Assembly: GCF_910592395.1 (NCBI RefSeq)
Contig: NC_088325.1
Span: 10,976,109 to 11,040,108, forward strand
DNA length: 64,000 bases
Origin: Lineus longissimus
Lineage: Eukaryota; Nemertea; Pilidiophora; Heteronemertea; Lineidae
Direction of reading: 5' to 3'
Under the pieces are notes generated by a model. It was given only the letters and a program-made list of their open reading frames with translations, did no database searches and was not told where the DNA came from. The translations under genes and the position numbers were made by a program. This document shows, one piece after another, positions 57,367 to 64,000 of the stretch. Every line of letters starts with the position of its first letter. The first letter of the stretch is position 1.

Positions 57367-58639
57367 TGATATTCGTTAGAGATCCAAACTGAGGCTATGT
57401 CTCGAACCCGAATCGGGAAATCGCGAGCTATTTATAACCCCAGCCTAAGGTAAACTTACTTGCAAACAAAAAGGGATGGAGAGTATGATATCGCGAAAGA
57501 GGATTACTGGGATGCGAGCTTTAGGATGAGTTACGCGACTTTCTTTCATGTGACGGGTTGTCATCTATAATGTGGCATTAATATAACCAGGATCGGAGCT
57601 GGACTCGATTTATGTTTTGTTACCTAAGCGAACTTGTCTGCTTCGTAATATTTTAGGGTTTTAAAAAATGTTATTTTGAATATGACATTATCTAAATAGC
57701 TGAGGGCGACATGAGAATGAGGATTTGTTCCAAAACCCCCGAAATTTCAACTCGGACGCCTCTTGCATTGATTGACGTCCAATTATCGGACTGGCGGGCG
57801 CATTTGTGTTTCAAGGGTGTGGGAACACTCCGTATTACAATGGTCGTATACAAGACGACCAGGGCGGGTTTCTCTTTGAAAAGAAAGTTTCCGTTAACGA
57901 TTTGGACAATATTCAATAAATAAGCACCTATACATGCTTCCCGAGATTGGTGGCTTGCATTGGAACTATTTTTTTCCACCTTGTCCGTCATTAAAGGCAT
58001 TCAAGTGTGTTGGTCAACCATGACTGTCTCCTTTGTCCCTCCACCATAAGGCCTAGTTCCCCCTTATGACATCACTGTTTCGAACACTCAGCGCCCCATT
58101 TCTGGAAAGGTGTATAAAACAACAACATTATCATATGTCATCTAGGCCTGTCTAACTCACTTCATAAGTTATTTTTTCTTCACCAACTGTAGCCCCTGGA
58201 TCCATAGGGAACTTCGCACTTTAATGTTACACACCTACACACTTAGCGCTACACCTCCATTAGAAAATTGGAGATTATCACCATACTCGTGGCAACCTAC
58301 CGAGGTCTAATTGGGTCGTGTGATCCCTCGGTGTTCTTTCTCGTCTTATTCGACCTTAGGCTTAGGTGGTTCAAATCGGCTTTTTGTCAAAATGGTGCAG
58401 GGCCGGGAATGGGTACATTCATCACCAGGTGAGCTGGAGAGACAATTCAGGGGACTGACTAGCATGGGATCTCGATCGTTTAGTACCCCCCCCCCCCCTT
58501 AAACGAGAGATTTTAGTCGCTGTCACCTTACAAGAATCGATGATCGCTGGGACATACGATCAATATCCAACCCAGCGATTATCCGAAGATGAGTGAGTGA
58601 TACTAAACCGGTCTAGTAGTCCAAACTGCAATACGTACG
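57367..58639. other. No gene recognised
   Basis: No exon or RNA gene seen. A 13-base C run lies at 58486-58498. Confidence 0.4.
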
Positions 58640-59020
58640 TAACTGTCGTCTGTAGATTTCGATCTCCGAAAGTTCCAGGTTGTCGATTGTAACTTCCTCA
58701 CTCACACAAGTATTGTGCAGCAGGATTAGGCACGCAACAGGGCGTATCGCCATTTGCTATTGATTGTATCACAAACGAATATGGATGTTAGTTATAGAAC
58801 TAACAAACCGAATAGTAAACTTCGCCTGCATATTTCGATCTCAGAAAGTTCCATGTCATCGATTATCATATTCCTGCATCGAATACCGTGACCCTAGCCC
58901 TGACCTATCAATGCGCAACTCGTGGTATCGTGACCCGCAACAAAAGAAGCTTCTTGCCAACAGCTATTGATGGTACTAGATCACAAACAAATATCGATGT
59001 TGGCTATGGAACCAACTAAG
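58640..59020. repeat. Diverged tandem duplication, about 180-210-bp unit
   Basis: TTTCGATCTCMGAAAGTTCC with a following TCGATT block, and later GCTATTGATNG...ATCACAAACRAATAT...GTTRGYTATRGAAC, each occur twice in the same order. Confidence 0.65.
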
Positions 59021-60807
59021 TCATGTGGCGCAATTCATTTCTGACCAATATGTAATCAGAACCAGGCAGCGGTTTCCCGACATTTAGGGAGTGGATTCGA
59101 TTTGACGAGATTTCGAAGGAATTTCTCGTTCTTTTTACATTGTTTCGATGCAGGGCAGTCAAATCGTACCTCTTATATACGCGCGATAAAAATGTGGACG
59201 CCAACGCAGGTTCTTTACGCCAGCAGCCAAATTTAAGTCACGCTTCGAACGGGCCGATTGTCCTGCGTCTGAGTGTGCAGTCGACTTTAAACCCACCCCT
59301 AGGGCCCTATGAAGAGGCATACAAGTATTTGCCTCGAATCATGACGCAGTATTATTTGTAGCTAGAGGATATGCATATCGACTTTCCAAACAAAGATTTC
59401 ATGCTGCAAAATATGAAAAATGATCTGGGCAGTCGAATTATATACAACAATCACAAACCCACGTGCATGGTAACACCTGCCAAATGTACCATGGCCACTA
59501 AGCATGTCCAGCAAATGCAACATATCCCCAGCCAATAACAGAATGCACGCCAATGTGTATCGACGTCTCATCTGTCTGAATTTACTCGCATCGATACCTG
59601 ATATCTAATCGACAGTCGTTGCATTTCTTCGGCCACTCATAAGCAGATCTGCATGCGAAATCAGCTTCATGAAACTTGACCCGGGAACTCTGGTCTCTGC
59701 GGCAGGCAATCGGTATTGATCTGTATCGAATGCTGATGGCCGCGGATTGTTATTGTTGTTGCCGGCGTATGTTTTGACCTAATGGTTTTTCATTTCTTCT
59801 CTTGATCCAGTAGACATTTCGAGATTGTGCTCATTGGCGCGTAGGTTCGTATACTGCTCGATCAATAGGAAAAAGAGGGTTCCTGGTTACTACTAGTGCC
59901 ACGTGTATGGTCATTGCAATTGGTGGCGTATCGTGTAACTTACTAGCATAATTTATATTCGAACTCTCTACAGCTTTTGTAGATACATTTCGGAATTAAC
60001 GCCGGAAGGGTCAAAATGAAGTTTATCACGTTACTTTCTAAAAAATAAACAGTTTTGTTTTTCTAAAGAGGGGGCTACATATACTTCACCCAATCACTAT
60101 GTTTCCCCCACCTGTCGTGTCAGGTCATGTTATCTAGTTAAAATCGAATACCTATGCTTGTCAAGAGTGACATCAGGAACGTGAACCGTGATAAGTGATA
60201 ATGTAACATGTGGTACGTCACTGTGACAAGAGACGGCGTGAATCTAATGCAAACAGAGCCTTTTTGGCGATAAATTAGTAACAAAGTAGAGACACTCTTT
60301 CAATCGTGGATTAAAAGTGCACGTTTTTTTCGACTGGTTGCCTGGCACTTTTCAAAACTAAAGCCAAATGATTCTGAATGGAATGTCAAGGACGTGAACG
60401 ACAGTATCTTTTAGAAACAAGTTTGAATAGCGTGACTATATTGGTGATACGTGACCTGGCCAACTCTAATCTCCATCGATCGCAGGCATTCGGTATCGAT
60501 TAGTATCGACGCCTGTGTTCCATAGATTCGTGTCGTTATTGATGGCATACTGTTTCACTAAACGGCTTTTATATCGTATTCTTCCATCTCGCTCGAACTT
60601 TGGTCGAAAGCTACAAATTCTATGCTCATTGGGGCGGTAAAAGTCTTTTACGGGTATCAAAGTGCTTCACCGGGACACGAACAAACCATTCCTTTCAGAC
60701 GCACTTTAGTGCAAATCATTATTACTAATCTTAAGTATGTTGTTTGCGGACTTTCGTTTACCAAGAAGTCCTTTTTTCCCAATTTTTGCAAGTTTCTGTG
60801 AGATTAA
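59021..60807. other. No gene recognised
   Basis: Contains two loosely similar blocks about 770 bp apart (near 59700-59850 and 60480-60640; shared CGGTATYGAT..GTATCGA and ATGCTCATTGG), probably an old duplication. Confidence 0.35.
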
Positions 60808-61549
60808 GCTCTGTACACACTGACAACATTTTGGGAAACATGTTGGCCAACATGTTGTCCAGGTGCGATGTTATCGAAAATTTGGCCCTGTATACACATG
60901 ACAACATTCGACAACATGTTGGGCAACTTGTTGTCGAATGTTTCCGAGAAATGAGGATTTTTGAGGGAATATTTTTGAGGGAAATTCATAAACAATGGAA
61001 GATTCCAAGAGAAGAAGATGTATTGTCGGTGGCTCTGCCATAATTTTACGTATCCTGATTGAAAGACGGCGAAGAAGACGTAAAGATGAGAAAAGAGTGT
61101 GGACAAGACCATGGATTTATATGAGACACCAGCATGGGGCAAATTTTGTAGCTATTTCTAGAATAGCAGCTTTCTTTTTGTTCTTGTCTTTATATTCCCT
61201 GGATGTTACATCCCATAAACAGGCACAACTTTCTCATACTGCAATAAGTTGTTCAACTTCACTCAGTAACCATTCCTTGCTTGAGGCTGCCATTTTGACT
61301 ACATCACATGGCTTAAGGTAGATCATGTGATTTGTGGCCTATTTCTGATTGGATAAAACTCGACAAAATCATTAGCATCTCGGCAACAAAATTGATTTTG
61401 TATTATTTCGACAACATTTGAGCAACATTTGGCCAACATGTTACCGAATGTTTCCGAACTGTACACACTGCCAACATTTTCGATAACATCGCACCTGGAC
61501 AACATGTTGGCCAACATGTTTCCCAAAATGTTGTCAGTGTGTACAGAGC
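60808..61549. mobile_element. 742-bp element with perfect 74-bp inverted ends and TTAA flanks
   Basis: The ends GCTCTGTACACACTGACAAC... (60808-60881) and 61476-61549 are exact inverted copies for 74 bp, and TTAA flanks both sides. Further inverted and palindromic blocks (ACATGTTGGCCAACATGTTG, ACATTCGACAAC) lie inside. A short + strand frame (60995-61321) contains RRRRRRKDEKRVWTRPWI, which resembles the region before the nuclease domain of PIF/Harbinger transposases. So the element looks like an internally deleted, recently active non-autonomous transposon. TTAA as target would be unusual for Harbinger, whose duplication is normally three bases, so the family is uncertain. Confidence 0.85.
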
Positions 61550-61573
61550 TTAAAGCGTAGAAAAACGTTTCAG

Positions 61574-61771
61574 ATGTATATCCTTTGGGGCGTTAAATTT
61601 CCAACAGCGGCCAACAAAGTTTTTAAGAAGTCAGCCAGCAATAATTTAGAAAAAAAATTGGTTGAAGTTTGCGCCATAAAAAAGCTCCACATCAGGTTCA
61701 CTAATTTTTTCGATAAACTGTGGAGTAATGACATTATAGAACTTTTGGAAGAAAACGTGACACACATTTAA
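61574..61771 (+). CDS. Small unrecognised ORF or exon, doubtful
   Basis: 65 codons starting at ATG directly behind an acceptor-like CGTTTCAG, with a helix-prone, charged sequence. The opposite strand is also open here, which argues for chance. It starts 20 bases beyond the TTAA-flanked element. Confidence 0.2.
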   Translation: MYILWGVKFPTAANKVFKKSASNNLEKKLVEVCAIKKLHIRFTNFFDKLWSNDIIELLEENVTHI

Positions 61772-62472
61772 ACACAAATTTAGGTAGATCTTTCAAAGTA
61801 AGATGAAATTGTGCGTTTGGGGGTGTGTAGATGTAAGGGCGACTATCCCTGTCATTTCTTTCTCTTCACACACTCTAGAATTGCAAATAGATTGCTAACA
61901 ATGAAAGGGATAGTTCTTCCAAACGTTACGTTTTATTTTACTTGCGACTGACTCTTGTGGACTAATGCAAGTATCCAAATTGGAGAATTACACAGAATAT
62001 AGAGAGCCATCGCAATGAAGATAGATAGACACAAAGTAATCCAAAGCGATTACCTCAATTTACTCAAACAAGCTCTAATATCCAAAGAGGGATATTACAG
62101 CCTGACATTACTGCCTGTGGTAAGAGAAAATCGTCCCCTAAAGCTCTAATTTCGCTGGATAAACCATACAGCAAACTCTAGCAACATTGCGCAAAGTTCA
62201 TGGCTGCATCGTCTACTGGAGCAGCGAATGTAAATTATTAGCATTAGACCCATTATGTAAATATGGAAACATGACAGCCAAAAAACCGAATTTAATCGGT
62301 TTGCACATCAAAGAGCAAAATCCCGTTATACGTTTGACATAGTTCAACAACCTTGTTGAAATAAATTCCGCTTTCCAACAGAACCATACATGTAGTGTTT
62401 TTCAAATAGAAGTACATGTATATAACATCGACAGCTTAATATCAAATCATACACTTTGAAGGCATTCCGCCA

Positions 62473-62632
62473 TTACTTTCTCAAGTCACGCAAGCCCTCC
62501 AGGAAGCGAGCCAGCCTGTTAGCGGCGCTCAAGGTCGGATCGACCTGTGCGTATAAATCCATCGATGCGTCTTGAAATACATGACTGGAGATTCGATTTC
62601 CGAATGGCCACTTGTTCTCGATGACGAAAATG
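62473..62632 (-). CDS. Candidate terminal exon, unknown gene
   Basis: Encodes NKWPFGNRISSHVFQDASMD and then an amphipathic helix ending LARFLEGLRDLRK before TAA. Codons are GC-richer at third positions than the surroundings. The only usable acceptor is TCGAG at about 62633; the frame is closed by TGA just upstream. No upstream exon found within the window. Could be the 3' exon of a gene that enters from the right, or a relic. Confidence 0.33.
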
Positions 62633-63089
62633 TCAGAGGGTCACTGCCATGGCCGAACAAAGGTTTGGGTCTGTTGACATGGAATTTGATGGGTATTGTT
62701 GGTCGTCTCGTCGTTGTTCAGGAGTAAGATGAGTTATTTTTCTATACTGGTAATAAAACTAAACATTTGGCTCCCTTTTAGTTATATTGTTAATATAAAA
62801 ATCATGCCTTGGTGCAGTTGTCATCTTTTTTGTTAGTGCCTATGAACTGCCGCTCTCAACTAACTGCTTTAGCATGTTAATATGAATCATAAAATACTCG
62901 GGAGCTATTGTGTATTTTTGCTTAGTTAGCGGCAAAAGCGGAACCTATTCTGAGTGAAATCCGTTCTTATCTGACTATATTTTGCCTTGTTGGAGAACTC
63001 TTCGCTTCCTACACATATTGAAAATTCCTAAAAATAACATGTGAATTCGAAAACCAGTTCCAGTTACGATCCCCATACTGATATTTTAG

Positions 63090-63293
63090 GAACTCGAAGA
63101 CTATGATAGAGATAAAACGAAACAGGAACACACTTTTTTTCCAATTGCGATTAACTACATCGCCGGATTGAAGCTGCGGGTGAAATTAAGTAGAAAGGCA
63201 AGTGAAGCGTCGAGAATTGCAGATTATATCCCTGATTGGCAAATTGAAGTGGTGATGAGTAGAAATAAGGTGACGGAAAAGCTTTCGAATTAG
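63090..63293 (+). CDS. Candidate terminal exon, unknown gene
   Basis: Opens exactly after a good acceptor (GATATTTTAG) and stays open for 67 codons to TAG, with a mixed, soluble composition (KLRVKLSRKASEASRIADY). No domain recognised and no upstream exon identified. A donor-like AAG|GTGACG lies near its end. Confidence 0.3.
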   Translation, partial: ELEDYDRDKTKQEHTFFPIAINYIAGLKLRVKLSRKASEASRIADYIPDWQIEVVMSRNKVTEKLSN

Positions 63294-64000
63294 AAAATAA
63301 TTATGAAGAAAAAATTCCAAACTCTGCAGCTTGTCATAAGAAATGTATTGAAAATGACTAATTGATAATTAAACAAAATAACAGAAGAAAATACAAAGTT
63401 ATATTGCTCAGAGCAGATTCATTTATTTGCATAATTTTCCGCATGAGACGATAAAGATAAAAAGTAAGGGTTGAACATCCCGATAAATTCATCGAATGCC
63501 ATAATCGCCTAAATATGTTTTTTAAATGCAAGGACTCCATCTCGCCACAAGCGCAAAAATCGTTGCCAAGATTACAACACCAACCAACCATTAACTATTG
63601 TGACTAATTCAGTTTCCGTGCTCAGTTTCTCAATTCTAACGATAAGAATCTGCCTAACGCCACCCATGATCAGCACATTGTACCCGAAAATACGGCCATC
63701 TAATTCCGGCTGACAAGTCTCAATAGATGGCTTAGAGATTGGATATTGGTTTATTTTTTCGGAATTCTTTTCTACATGTTGCAGTTATTGTCCGTTCAAT
63801 TGCTTTCTGTTCATTGATGTCAATTTTTCTTGAGGGGTTTCTTTCGCCTCGTCGGATGCATAGCATAGCATGGCATTGACCTAAACACGCTAAATGCTGA
63901 TAATTAGTAAGTAATCAGGATTTTCTTGCACTTTCTCTACAATTCATTTCTTTCGGAGAAAAAAAAATGTTTGTCCTTTACACATTGTGTGGTCAGCATC
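63294..64000. other. No gene recognised
   Basis: AT-rich to the window end. The - strand open frame at 63358-63591 lacks any recognisable motif. Confidence 0.4.

Noticed and set aside
1-64000. CRISPR arrays, bacterial operons, rRNA genes
   Set aside because: No regularly spaced repeats of that kind, no Shine-Dalgarno-spaced gene clusters and no rRNA-like sequence; introns throughout show an animal genome.

Overview
The window looks like nuclear DNA of a marine invertebrate animal. Genes are split by GT-AG introns with phases that join cleanly, intergenic and intronic sequence is AT-rich, and small inverted-repeat transposons, poly(G) tracts and the palindrome TACATGTA are common. The gene content (intronless neuropeptide-type GPCRs, DXD sugar transferases, tandem PAN/apple domains, CUB-like domains, a tetraspanin, an LRR/EF-hand protein) fits a lophotrochozoan or an invertebrate deuterostome. 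I cannot name the species. Nothing indicates bacterial or viral DNA.

Layout. 1-5 kb: two tandem intronless rhodopsin-family GPCR paralogues on the + strand; the second carries an early TAG just after TM7. 5.2-8.1 kb: two tandem type II DXD glycosyltransferases on the - strand; the second has lost an in-frame start before its membrane anchor. 8.4-8.9 kb: an 82-bp tandem repeat. 10.5-13.8 kb: a five-exon + strand receptor-like gene that I assembled (signal peptide, two CUB-like domains, one TM helix, cytoplasmic tail). 15.5-23.9 kb: a convergent - strand gene with six PAN/apple units, most on phase 1-1 exons; one large intron holds a decayed pogo/Tigger transposon that appears nested in another inverted-repeat element. 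28.0-34.9 kb: a twelve-exon LRR plus paired EF-hand protein (LRRC74-like), with one GC-AG intron and three repeats in its introns. 35-45 kb: almost no recognisable coding sequence. 45.3-49.9 kb: a seven-exon tetraspanin of about 300 aa, with a retrotransposon remnant and a small hairpin MITE in its introns. 50-61.5 kb: repeat-rich, with small MITEs, tandem duplications, a 0.93-kb foldback element, a cruciform palindrome, and a 742-bp element with perfect 74-bp inverted ends and TTAA flanks. 61.5-64 kb: three weak exon candidates of unknown identity.

The recognisable genes are mostly cell-surface or secretory-pathway proteins: receptors, a tetraspanin, CUB and PAN extracellular proteins, and Golgi-type transferases. 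Two pairs are tandem duplicates in which one copy is intact and the other has a lesion at an end. I see no operon-like system. The most interesting material is the multi-PAN gene, the CUB receptor, the end-lesioned duplicates and the unclassified inverted-repeat elements.
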